Of a stretch of 64,000 bases of DNA, positions 23,960-32,111 are shown in pieces (within the stretch, counting starts at the first letter, position 1; each line of letters starts with the position of its first letter). The position numbers and the translations under genes were made by a program. Under the pieces are notes generated by a model that was not told where the DNA came from, made no database searches, and saw nothing but the letters and a program-made list of their open reading frames with translations. This stretch comes from Chloroflexi bacterium ADurb.Bin180. Lineage in GTDB: Bacteria > Chloroflexota > Anaerolineae > UBA2200. The DNA is taken from contig MWCV01000006.1 in assembly GCA_002070215.1 (NCBI GenBank), forward strand, positions 1 to 64,000, given 5' to 3'.

Positions 23960-24178
23960 TTGGCAAGGTACTTTAATCTGGTTCAGATCATCTTGTCGGT
24001 CGGGTTGATCACGCTGGTCATCCTGCAGAGCAAGGGCGGCAGCTTGAACCGCATGTTCGGCGGCGAGGGCGGGGTCTACAAGACCCGCCGCGGTTTCGAA
24101 AAGACCCTCTTCAACGTCACTATCCTCGTGATCGTGGCCTTTTTCGTGTTCGCCCTGCTGAGCGTGATGTTCCAGTAG
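23960..24178 (+). CDS. secG: Preprotein translocase subunit SecG
   Basis: SecG is the small accessory subunit of the SecYEG channel. The 72-residue product has two membrane segments (NLVQIILSVGLITLVILQ and FNVTILVIVAFFVFALLSV) around the conserved cytoplasmic loop SKGGSLNRMFGGEGGVYKTRRG. The start is a TTG at 23960 with GGGGAGG 9 bases upstream. The gene is alone, between thpR and the OppA-like gene. Confidence 0.93.
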   Translation: MARYFNLVQIILSVGLITLVILQSKGGSLNRMFGGEGGVYKTRRGFEKTLFNVTILVIVAFFVFALLSVMFQ

Positions 24179-24306
24179 AGCAACACCGGGATACACTTTT
24201 CTACGGAGCACACCGTCAGCGCCCCCAGTCACCGCGAGCGAGCTCGCCTTCCGCGGGGACGCTGCGCCATGTTGGCTTACCCTCTGCACATCACGTTGTC
24301 TTTGAC

Positions 24307-25956
24307 ATGCGCTGGCAAACCCTGATCGCCGTCGTAGCCATTCTAGCCGTCCTGGTCCTGGCCGGGCTGGGTGCCTACCGTGCCACGACCGTCCTCGTTC
24401 CTGATTCCGGCGGTGTCTACCGCGAGGGTGTCGCCGGCAGCCCGCGCTACCTCAATCCTGTACTCGCAGCAGGCAACGACGTCGACCGGGACATCGTCGC
24501 TCTGGTGTTTGAGGGGCTCACTGTCGCCGATTCCAAGGGACAGATCCAGCCCAGACTGGCCACCTCCTGGGAGGTGTCCTCTGACAGCCTCCGCTACACC
24601 TTCCACCTGCGCGAGGATGTACGTTGGCAGGATGGTGTCCCCCTCACCGCGGATGACGTGGTCTTTACCGTAGGCCTGATGCGCTCGCCTGATCTCAATG
24701 GGCGTCAGTCCGCTGTCGACCTGTGGAACGCGGTGCAGGTGGAGCGCCCCGACGCTCATACGGTGGTCCTGGTTCTCCAGGAGCCCTTTGCACCGTTCTT
24801 GCACTTGACGACCTTTGGCCTTTTGCCCGCTCACCTGCTCAAGGACGTGCCGCCGGCAGATCTCGCCAGTCATTCCTTCAACCTCCACCCGGTAGGAACG
24901 GGCCCCTTCATGGTCCGCGAGGTCACCGACCAGCACGTACTCCTGGGTGTAAACGGTTCCTATTACGGCACCAGACCCTATCTGGATGCGGTCGAGATTC
25001 TGCTCTATCCTGACTATGCCAGTGTCTACGCTGCCTACACGCGCGGCGAGATACAGGGCATCAGTCATCTCAGCGCGACAGACGCCGACAAGGCCGCCGC
25101 CAACCCGAGCCTGAACCTGTTTTGTACTCCCCTGTCTGGCTACGGACTGGTCTTTCTGAACCTGGAGCACCCCATCTTTCAAGAGCGAGAAGTCCGCCTA
25201 GCGTTGCTGCTGGCCACTGATCGTCAGCTTCTTGTTTCGCACATCCTGCACCATCAAGCCATCGTGGCTGATGGACCGGTGCCCGTGACCTCGTGGGCCT
25301 ACTCGGCGAGCGCAACCAGCTACACTTATGATCCTCAGGCGGCCATCGTCCTCCTCGAGAAGGCGGGATGGGTCGACCAGGACGGCGACGGGGTGCGCGA
25401 GAAGGGTCGGCTCAAGCTCGAGTTTGCGCTTCTCACCAACGATGACGAGACGCGCATTCAGCTCATCAACGAACTGACACGCCAGTGGGCCAGGATTGGT
25501 GTCCGGGCCATCCCTCAGACCGTTGGCGTGGCTGGCCTGGTGCGCGACTTTTTGCAGCCACGCAACTATGATGCCTTGCTCTATGCGTGGCAGCGCCTGC
25601 CCACCGACCCGGACCCCTACACTCAGTGGCACTCGACCCAGAAGCAGGGAACGGGACAGAACTATACCGGTTACACCAGCGTCGAGGCTGACCTGCTGAT
25701 GGAGCAAGCCAGAAAGACCGCCGATGAGAGTCAGCGAGCGGCACTCTATCGCCAGGTTTGGGACATCCTCGCCGACGATGTCCCGGCTATCCCGCTCTAT
25801 CAACCGGTCTACTGCTACGCTGTAGACAAGCAAGTACACGATGTGCGTCTGGGCCCGCTGTACGACTATCCCGACCGCTTGCGCACGTTGACCGACTGGT
25901 ACATCAACCAGCGCCGCGTGCTGGTCAGCGAAGAACCGCTCTGGAGCCAGCGCTAG
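24307..25956 (+). CDS. ABC transporter substrate-binding protein, family 5 (OppA/DppA-like)
   Basis: The 549-residue protein starts with an uncleaved-looking hydrophobic segment (residues 7-24) and no lipobox cysteine, so it is probably membrane-anchored. The family 5 features are REGVAGSPRYLNPVLA, FEGLTVADSKGQIQPRLATSW, LREDVRWQDGVPLTADDVVFT and, near the end, YRQVWDILADDVPAIPLYQP. Known members bind peptides, nickel or sugars. No permeases or ATPases lie beside it, so its transporter must be encoded elsewhere. The ribosome-binding site is weak. Confidence 0.9.
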   Translation: MRWQTLIAVVAILAVLVLAGLGAYRATTVLVPDSGGVYREGVAGSPRYLNPVLAAGNDVDRDIVALVFEGLTVADSKGQIQPRLATSWEVSSDSLRYTFHLREDVRWQDGVPLTADDVVFTVGLMRSPDLNGRQSAVDLWNAVQVERPDAHTVVLVLQEPFAPFLHLTTFGLLPAHLLKDVPPADLASHSFNLHPVGTGPFMVREVTDQHVLLGVNGSYYGTRPYLDAVEILLYPDYASVYAAYTRGEIQGISHLSATDADKAAANPSLNLFCTPLSGYGLVFLNLEHPIFQEREVRLALLLATDRQLLVSHILHHQAIVADGPVPVTSWAYSASATSYTYDPQAAIVLLEKAGWVDQDGDGVREKGRLKLEFALLTNDDETRIQLINELTRQWARIGVRAIPQTVGVAGLVRDFLQPRNYDALLYAWQRLPTDPDPYTQWHSTQKQGTGQNYTGYTSVEADLLMEQARKTADESQRAALYRQVWDILADDVPAIPLYQPVYCYAVDKQVHDVRLGPLYDYPDRLRTLTDWYINQRRVLVSEEPLWSQR

Positions 25957-25981
25957 GAGCAATCGAACGCGCGCCAGTGAT

Positions 25982-26010
25982 TTGACAAATCAAACTGAGC
26001 CGCGTAAACT
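25982..26010 (+). promoter_or_regulatory. Promoter of tRNA-Leu
   Basis: TTGACA (25982-25987), 17 bases, TAAACT (26005-26010), 14 bases before the tRNA, the same distance as for tRNA-Arg. Confidence 0.75.
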
Positions 26011-26024
26011 GGGCGCGCATTCCC

Positions 26025-26111
26025 GCCGGGGTGGCGAAATTGGCAGACGCGCTAGGTTCAGGGCTTAGTGGGCCAACGCCCATGTGGGTTCAAGTCCCAC
26101 CCTCGGCACCA
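26025..26111 (+). tRNA. tRNA-Leu (anticodon CAG)
   Basis: A class II tRNA with acceptor GCCGGGG/CCTCGGC, anticodon stem CTAGG/CTTAG around TTCAGGG (anticodon CAG, reading CUG), a long variable arm and T loop TTCAAGT. It encodes ACCA at its 3' end, unlike the tRNA-Arg at 19886. Confidence 0.95.
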
Positions 26112-26117
26112 AAACAT

Positions 26118-26155
26118 GAGCTCACAGCATCTTGTCGCTGTGGGCTCTTTGTTTT
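26118..26155 (+). terminator. Intrinsic terminator after tRNA-Leu
   Basis: GAGCTCACAG (26118-26127) pairs with CTGTGGGCTC (26138-26147) with one G-T pair, followed by TTTGTTTTG. Confidence 0.8.
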
Positions 26156-26171
26156 GTGTGCGCCGGGCTCC

Positions 26172-27212
26172 TTACCGGCCGATGGAAGCGAGCAGTTTCT
26201 CCGGTCGCCGCCGGTACTCTTCCCACGACAGCCGCCCCTCAACCAGACCAAGTAGGGTCTCGACAAGGGCCTTGTTCACCGGCGTCTGAACGTTCAATCG
26301 GGCACCCTCCACCGCCACTGCTCCATTCAGGTAACGAACTTCTGACTGGTGCCGGCCCCTGGTCAGATCCAATTGCAGCGAGGGTTTCTTGTCCCCACGG
26401 CCCGATGCGACAACCCTGGTCATCAAAGGCCGTAGGAGTGGTGCTGGCATGTGTTGCATGGCCCAGGCCAGCAGCTTGACCGGGTAATTGGGAAAACCAA
26501 CAACCTCGAGTCCGAGAGCGCTCATCACAGCGAGAGCCTCCAGAAAGGCCCTCCTCTCCAGCTCAAAGACAGCCGGAGCGCGGTAGGCTTCGCCAGGGCT
26601 GATGTCCAGGATCGCCGGTACTGCGTTGGCCAGCAGGTTCAGCAACAGCTTGGACCACTTCATCGACCGATAGTCATCGTAAAGGGCAACCCGCAGGCCA
26701 GTGCAGGAAAGAAGGGCCTCTGCGACCGCGGGCCATGGCTGCTTTCCAACAGGAGCGAGGTTGAGACTGCCAGAAGACGTCTCCTGCCTGAGCTGCCCCG
26801 GCTCCTCCATCGACACGGACATGGTGAGCACCCCCGAAATCAGGGGAGTGTCGGGCAGACACTGCGCGGCCAGCTCTTCGCCTCCGACTCCGTTCTGTAC
26901 CAGCAGCACTGGAGTGCCGCCGGGCAGATACGGCGCCAGCATGCGGCTGGCCTCTTTGGTATCATAGACCTTCACCGTGAGGAGGACCAGCTCCCAGTTG
27001 CGTTCTTCCGGAGGTGTCGCGGCGATAGTGGTTGCCGCTTGCGGCCGCACAACAGCGGAGGCGGGGTTCTTCCCGCTGAGGCTCAGGCCGTGTTCACGCA
27101 CTGCCGCCACCAGAACCGGTCGGCCAATCAGGGTCACGCGGTGACCGGACTCGGCCAGCCGGTGCCCCAGGAAGCACCCGATGGCTCCCGCACCAAACAT
27201 CAGGACCCGCAT
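26172..27212 (-). CDS. panE: Ketopantoate reductase family protein (2-dehydropantoate 2-reductase)
   Basis: Ketopantoate reductase makes pantoate with NADPH for coenzyme A synthesis. The 346-residue product has the Rossmann motif FGAGAIGCFLGHRLAESGH at the N-terminus, LLVQNGVGGEELAA in the middle and the C-terminal helical domain with WSKLLLNLLANAVPAI, which carries the catalytic lysine. It is slightly longer than PanE of about 300 residues. It lies directly behind DUF1667 in the glycerol cluster, which is not a usual place for pan genes, so a related substrate cannot be ruled out. Confidence 0.83.
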   Translation of the reverse strand: MRVLMFGAGAIGCFLGHRLAESGHRVTLIGRPVLVAAVREHGLSLSGKNPASAVVRPQAATTIAATPPEERNWELVLLTVKVYDTKEASRMLAPYLPGGTPVLLVQNGVGGEELAAQCLPDTPLISGVLTMSVSMEEPGQLRQETSSGSLNLAPVGKQPWPAVAEALLSCTGLRVALYDDYRSMKWSKLLLNLLANAVPAILDISPGEAYRAPAVFELERRAFLEALAVMSALGLEVVGFPNYPVKLLAWAMQHMPAPLLRPLMTRVVASGRGDKKPSLQLDLTRGRHQSEVRYLNGAVAVEGARLNVQTPVNKALVETLLGLVEGRLSWEEYRRRPEKLLASIGR

Positions 27213-27216
27213 AGAT

Positions 27217-27585
27217 CTACTCGAGCCGGGCGATGTCTCTGCTGGCCAGCACCCTCACTCCGGTGCCGAGAGCGTCAACCATCACCACTTGCCCCGCCTT
27301 GATCGGCGCTGTCACGGTAATGCGGCTCAGGGCCGATACCAGCTCGGTCACCCTGGCTTTGGCGAGCGGGGCTTCGCTGTAGACCGGCAGAAGCGAATGT
27401 ACTCCATTGCTCACCGCCACCGTCGTGGTCACAACGCGACGAGGATCGCTGATTTCGTCAGCGGCGTAGGCCACTCCGCGCTTGCAGCCATGCCCCTCCA
27501 CGGCCAGTACCCGGTCACCCGCCACCGCCACTTCCAGGGCACAGCCCATCGGGCAGGTCACGCAGATCAGGGATTTCGAGGTCAT
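27217..27585 (-). CDS. DUF1667 protein with four cysteines
   Basis: A 122-residue DUF1667 protein, usually found next to GlpA and a NAD(P)/FAD oxidoreductase. The N-terminal cysteines 8, 11, 15 and 34 (LICVTCPMGC and GHGCKRG) are arranged for an Fe-S cluster. The C-terminal half (SALSRITVTAPIKAGQVVM) is a small beta domain. It overlaps the oxidoreductase gene by 4 bases (ATGA), which supports a common complex. The cluster probably passes electrons between the flavoproteins and an acceptor; this is inference. Confidence 0.9.
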   Translation of the reverse strand: MTSKSLICVTCPMGCALEVAVAGDRVLAVEGHGCKRGVAYAADEISDPRRVVTTTVAVSNGVHSLLPVYSEAPLAKARVTELVSALSRITVTAPIKAGQVVMVDALGTGVRVLASRDIARLE

Positions 27586-28856
27586 TGCTTCACCACACTC
27601 ACGCGCAATTCATGGGCCGACCGCAGCCGACCGGCGAGGTCCTGCGCCAGCCTGACCGTTATCATCTCGCCTGGCCGGACATAGCGCTCTGTCTTGCGCA
27701 CCACCTCTTCTCCATCGGCTGAGACAACCACCTTTACCTTCTCCTCAACCGGTGACCGCACTCTAAGTTGAAGCTGCTGCGGCCCTTCCTCCAGGCTGTT
27801 GGGATCGAGCCACTGTGGTACGACGTAGCGCACGTTCTCTCCAGCGACGGTGCGCACGCGGGCTTGTACTGGCCGGCGCCTGCCAAGAGCATAGTCGGCA
27901 GCGCTTCTCCCTGCCACCTCGCCGGCCAGACTCACCCAGTCCACCAGGTCGTAGACGTGGACCACATTCCCGGCGGCAAAAAAGCCGGACAGAGACGTGC
28001 CCATACCCTCATCTACCACCGGGCCGCCCGTCACCGGGTCAAGCGCGATCCCCAGCCGGCGCGACAGTTCGTTCTCAGGAATGAGCCCAACCGACAGCAG
28101 CAGCGTGTCACAGGGAATGGTTTCCTCGGTGCCCGGGATGGGCTGCATGGCCTCGTCCACCGCTGAGCTCACCACTGCTTCCACCCTGTTGGTCCCTTTG
28201 ATCTCGCTGACGGTGCGCTTGAGCTGCAACGGGATGTCGAAATCCAGCAGGCACTGCACCAGGTTGCGCTTCAAGCCCGAGAGGTAGGGCATAATCTCCA
28301 GCACTCGTTCCACATGAGCACCTTCGAGGGTCAGACGACGCGCCATAATCATGCCAATGTCACCCGATCCCAGCACAACAAAGCGTCTGCCGGGCATGAA
28401 CCCCTCAATGTTGACCAGGCGCTGTGCCGTGCCAGCAGTGAAGACGCCAGCCGGCCTGGTGCCGGGGATAGCCAGAGCACCCCTGGTGCGCTCCCGGCAA
28501 CCCATGCCGAAAACGACGGCACCGGCCTCTACCTCCAGCACACCCTGCCGTGAGTTGGAGGCCAAGATGTGGCGGCCGGGGGTCACCTCAAGCACCATCG
28601 TGTCCAGCAAGCCCTCCACGCCAACGGCACTGGCCCGCTCCATGAAACGCTGTGCATAGGCCGGCCCGGGCAGGTCCTCCCCCAGCGCCTCCAGACCAAA
28701 GCCGTTGTGAATGCACTGCTGAAGGATGCCGCCGAGTTCCTCGGCACGCTCGATCACCAGCACCCGGGCCGCGCCGCGCTCACGCGCCGCGATCGCCGCG
28801 GCGAGACCGCCAGGCCCGCCGCCAATCACCGCAACATCGCAACAGAGCGTCTCCAA
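27582..28856 (-). CDS. FAD-dependent NAD(P)-disulfide-type oxidoreductase of the anaerobic glycerol cluster
   Basis: The 424-residue flavoprotein begins with a dinucleotide-binding motif (VAVIGGGPGGLAAAIAARE), has a second one in VVLGSGDIGMIMARRL, and a late FAD motif (GFFAAGNVVHVYDLVDW). It resembles the subunit encoded after GlpA in many anaerobes and the NADH/sarcosine-oxidase-alpha-like family. It probably shuttles electrons from glycerol-3-phosphate dehydrogenase to a carrier or NAD. The start is a TTG at 28856. It sits between glpA and DUF1667 on one transcript. Confidence 0.85.
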   Translation of the reverse strand: METLCCDVAVIGGGPGGLAAAIAARERGAARVLVIERAEELGGILQQCIHNGFGLEALGEDLPGPAYAQRFMERASAVGVEGLLDTMVLEVTPGRHILASNSRQGVLEVEAGAVVFGMGCRERTRGALAIPGTRPAGVFTAGTAQRLVNIEGFMPGRRFVVLGSGDIGMIMARRLTLEGAHVERVLEIMPYLSGLKRNLVQCLLDFDIPLQLKRTVSEIKGTNRVEAVVSSAVDEAMQPIPGTEETIPCDTLLLSVGLIPENELSRRLGIALDPVTGGPVVDEGMGTSLSGFFAAGNVVHVYDLVDWVSLAGEVAGRSAADYALGRRRPVQARVRTVAGENVRYVVPQWLDPNSLEEGPQQLQLRVRSPVEEKVKVVVSADGEEVVRKTERYVRPGEMITVRLAQDLAGRLRSAHELRVSVVKQ

Positions 28857-28903
28857 ATCAGCACCGCCTAGTCAGGAGAGCCGCGCACCCCGCGGGGCTG
28901 CTG

Positions 28904-30379
28904 CTATTCCTGTTGTTCATCGGTGCCCACCATTTCGACTTCCTTTGTCCCGCGCGACAGAAACTCGGAGCCCTTGCCTCGCTTGCTCACGCCGGTCCGT
29001 TGAACGCCCAGCTCGCGGGCCAGGATGTTGATCACACGCGGCGTATCGAACCCGCCCTGACAGCGACCGGCGCCCAGTCGCGTGCGCCGCTTGAGGCCAT
29101 CGTAGGTGCGAGCAGGAACCGGCGCATGGATCGCGGCCACGATCTCGCCTTCGGTAACCATCTCACAGCGGCACACCACACGCCCGTAGCGCGGGTCACG
29201 CTCGATCAGCTCCTGTTGCTGCCGGTGCGACAACTCGGCGAAGCGGGGTGCAGCGTGTCGCTCGGGGTTGAAAGATCGTTTCGGCGTCAGCGCAAGCCCG
29301 CTCTCTCTCAGCAGGTCCACCACCCGCTCGGCGATGGCTGGCGCCGCGGTAAAACCAGGGGACTCGATGCCGCCAAGGTTCACCAGCCCGGGTACCTCAT
29401 CAGGAGCTTCGATGAGAAAATCCCCCGTGCTGCCAGCCGCTCTCAGGCCGGCAAAGACGGCAATCACATCTCGTTTGTCCAGCGACGGCACCAGACGCTG
29501 TGCCCCTTCAAAGACCTCCTCCAGACCCTGTTTGGTAACCACAACGTCATCACGAAGGTCCGTGTTGACGGCATTGGGCCCAACAAGGGTATTGCCGTGG
29601 CTGGTTGGCGTGACCACGATGCCCTTGCTCACCGGCGTGGGGCAGGGAAATAGCACCTGCCTGACCTGGCTCTTCTCCCGGTCCAGTACATAGTACTCGC
29701 CTTTGCGTGGCTTGATACAAAAACCGCCCAGGCCGGCCATGGCCATGATCCGGTCTGAGTAGAGTCCGGCAGAGTTGACCACATAGTTACCGGCGAACAC
29801 ACCACGCTGCGTCTTGACGCCCACCACGCGACCCTGACGCAGCTCCAGCCCCGTCACCTCAGTGTCCAGGCCCAGCTCAACGCCATTCTCCACCGCGTTC
29901 TCGGCCGCCGCGATGGTCATCATGAACGGATCGACGATGCCTCCTGTCTCGGCAAAGAGGCCCCCCCTGGTCTGCTCACTCAACAGAGGCTCTGCCTTGC
30001 GCATCTGCTCGGCGGAGATAATGCTCAGCCCTGGCACTCCATTGCGTATGCCCCGCTCGCGGAGCTCCTCCAGGGTATGCCTGTCTTCATCTTCGAGCGC
30101 CACCACGTAGGTGCCATTCCTCTCAAAGAGCACCCCCAGCTCGCCGCATACCTGGTTGTACATTCGGTTGCCGGCCACGTTGAGTGCTGCTTTGAGAGAA
30201 CCGGGTCTGGCATCATAGCCCGCGTGGATGATGGCTGTGTTGGCCTTGGAGGTGCCAGAGCAAACGTCGGCTTCGCGCTCGAGCAAGAGGATCCTGAGCT
30301 GGTAGCGCGATAGAGCTCGCGCCGTCAGGCAGCCCACTACCCCGCCGCCAATGACAATGACATCGTAGCTGCTGGTCAT
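28904..30379 (-). CDS. glpA: Glycerol-3-phosphate dehydrogenase (GlpA-type) with C-terminal BFD [2Fe-2S] domain
   Basis: The 491-residue FAD protein starts with VIVIGGGVVGCLTARAL and has the DAO fold (GGIVDPFMMTIAAAENAVENG, KPRKGEYYVLDRE, GGIESPGFTAAPAIAERVVD). From about residue 400 it carries a bacterioferritin-associated-ferredoxin-like domain with CRCEMVTEGE and GAGRCQGGF, giving four cysteines for a [2Fe-2S] cluster. The reaction is oxidation of glycerol 3-phosphate to dihydroxyacetone phosphate. Position after glpK (13 bases) supports this. Confidence 0.9.
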   Translation of the reverse strand: MTSSYDVIVIGGGVVGCLTARALSRYQLRILLLEREADVCSGTSKANTAIIHAGYDARPGSLKAALNVAGNRMYNQVCGELGVLFERNGTYVVALEDEDRHTLEELRERGIRNGVPGLSIISAEQMRKAEPLLSEQTRGGLFAETGGIVDPFMMTIAAAENAVENGVELGLDTEVTGLELRQGRVVGVKTQRGVFAGNYVVNSAGLYSDRIMAMAGLGGFCIKPRKGEYYVLDREKSQVRQVLFPCPTPVSKGIVVTPTSHGNTLVGPNAVNTDLRDDVVVTKQGLEEVFEGAQRLVPSLDKRDVIAVFAGLRAAGSTGDFLIEAPDEVPGLVNLGGIESPGFTAAPAIAERVVDLLRESGLALTPKRSFNPERHAAPRFAELSHRQQQELIERDPRYGRVVCRCEMVTEGEIVAAIHAPVPARTYDGLKRRTRLGAGRCQGGFDTPRVINILARELGVQRTGVSKRGKGSEFLSRGTKEVEMVGTDEQQE

Positions 30380-30392
30380 CGGCTGTTTCCGC

Positions 30393-31898
30393 CTAGGCCC
30401 ACTTCATGGCGCGCTGCACCGCTTTGCGCCAGCCGGCATATCCCGTGTCGCGCCGATCAGCGCTCCATTGAGGCTCAAAGACCCTCTCTACGGCCCAGTT
30501 CGACTTGAGCTCATCGAGGTTCTGCCAGACTCCTGTGGCCAGTCCGGCAGCATAGGCTGCGCCCAGCGCCGTGGTCTCGCGTACCGTCGGGCGCACCACC
30601 GGCACGCCCAGGATATCCGCCTGGAGCTGCATCAAAAAGTCGTTGACCACAGCCCCTCCGTCCACCTTGAGTGCTGACAGTTGAAGCCCCGCATCGGCGT
30701 TCATCGCTTCCAGCACCTCTCTGGTCTGATAGCAGATGGACTCGAGGGTCGCCCGCACAATATGGGCTCTGGTCACGTAGCGCGTCAGGCCAACGATGAC
30801 GCCCCGCGCGTCCATATCCCAGTAGGGAGCGAACAGCCCGGAGAAGGCAGGCACAAAGTAGATGCCGCCAGCATCCTCGACCGAGCTGGCGATAGCCTCG
30901 GTCTCTGCTGCGCTCTTGATCAGACCCAGATTGTCGCGCAGCCACTGCACTGCCGCACCGGTGATGGCGATCGACCCTTCCAGCGCATAGCTGCAGCGGC
31001 CCGCCGACAGGCCATAGGCAGCAGTTGTCAGCAAGCCCTGTGTGGATTGAACTATCTCGCTGCCCGTGTTCAGGAGCATGAAGCAGCCAGTGCCGTAGGT
31101 ATTCTTGGCCTCGCCCGGGAGGAAACATGTTTGGCCTACCAGAGCGGCTTGCTGGTCTCCCAGGTCGCCGCACACGGGAACGCCGGCCAGAGTGCTTCCC
31201 GACGCTACTCTCCCAAAGTAGCCGGTGTCGCTGGAGGGCCGGATGGAAGGTAGCATGCTTCGCGGGATATCGAGGGCATCCAGGATCTCCTGATCCCAGT
31301 CCAACGTGCGCAGATTCATCAGCAGGGTGCGCGAAGCGTTCGTATAGTCGGTCACGTGCGCTCCGCCGTGCGGGCCACCAGTGAGATTCCAGATCAGCCA
31401 TGTATCAATGTTGCCGAACAAGGCCTGACCCCGCTCGGCCTTTTCGCGCACCCCCGGGACGTTGTCCAGGATCCATCTGATCTTGGGACCAGAGAAGTAC
31501 GTGGCCACGACCAGGCCAGTGCGGTCGCGGAGCAACGGCTCCAGGCCGCGGGAGAGCAGCTCCTGGCAGAGCTCTCTGGTGCGGGTGCACTGCCACACAA
31601 TGGCGTTGTACAGCGGTTGGCCACTGTCTCTATCCCAGACCACAGTGGTCTCGCGCTGATTGGTTACTCCCAGGCCAATCAGTTGCTGGGGTCGCAGACC
31701 GCTGGCTTTCAGCGCCTCGGCCATTACGCTGGTGGTCACGGTCAAGATTTCGAGGGGGTCGTGCTCGACCCACCCGGGCTGAGGGTAGATCTGTCTGTGC
31801 TCCCGATAGGCCGAGCTCACCACCCTGCCATCGCGGGTAAAGATCATGAACCGTGTGCCCGTTGTACCCTGATCTATCGCGCCGATATAGGCAGTCAT
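30393..31898 (-). CDS. glpK: Glycerol kinase
   Basis: It phosphorylates glycerol with ATP. The 501-residue protein starts at ATG 31898 (GAGG upstream) with [14 protein letters not shown] and has the FGGY-kinase motifs [47 protein letters not shown] and [20 protein letters not shown]. No glycerol facilitator gene is nearby, so glycerol uptake is by other means or encoded elsewhere. It is the first gene of a minus-strand operon glpK-glpA-FAD oxidoreductase-DUF1667-panE. Confidence 0.96.
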   Translation of the reverse strand: MTAYIGAIDQGTTGTRFMIFTRDGRVVSSAYREHRQIYPQPGWVEHDPLEILTVTTSVMAEALKASGLRPQQLIGLGVTNQRETTVVWDRDSGQPLYNAIVWQCTRTRELCQELLSRGLEPLLRDRTGLVVATYFSGPKIRWILDNVPGVREKAERGQALFGNIDTWLIWNLTGGPHGGAHVTDYTNASRTLLMNLRTLDWDQEILDALDIPRSMLPSIRPSSDTGYFGRVASGSTLAGVPVCGDLGDQQAALVGQTCFLPGEAKNTYGTGCFMLLNTGSEIVQSTQGLLTTAAYGLSAGRCSYALEGSIAITGAAVQWLRDNLGLIKSAAETEAIASSVEDAGGIYFVPAFSGLFAPYWDMDARGVIVGLTRYVTRAHIVRATLESICYQTREVLEAMNADAGLQLSALKVDGGAVVNDFLMQLQADILGVPVVRPTVRETTALGAAYAAGLATGVWQNLDELKSNWAVERVFEPQWSADRRDTGYAGWRKAVQRAMKWA

Positions 31899-31942
31899 GG
31901 GATGAACCTCTTTCGTGGTCGTTGCCTCGCGAGGACAGGAAG

Positions 31943-31971
31943 ATGGTACCCCATTTCGCAAGGTCGGTCAA
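31943..31971 (-). promoter_or_regulatory. Promoter of the glpK operon
   Basis: TTGACC (31971-31966), 17 bases, TACCAT (31948-31943) on the minus strand. Start near 31936, about 38 bases before the ATG. It faces the divergent promoter at 32013. Confidence 0.65.
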
Positions 31972-32012
31972 GGAATCGATAACGACCCTGAGCGCAATCA
32001 CCAGCTCGCCAT

Positions 32013-32041
32013 TTGCCATAAGTGGCAGCCGCAATTACAAT
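32013..32041 (+). promoter_or_regulatory. Promoter of the methyltransferase-like gene
   Basis: TTGCCA (32013-32018), 17 bases, TACAAT (32036-32041); start near 32048, about 64 bases before the ATG at 32112. Confidence 0.65.
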
Positions 32042-32111
32042 TACGGTAAAGAGCGTGTCGCTCCCACTGGCGGGCCAGCTTTGACCCGCCCTGGCAGTTC
32101 GAGGGAGCCAG

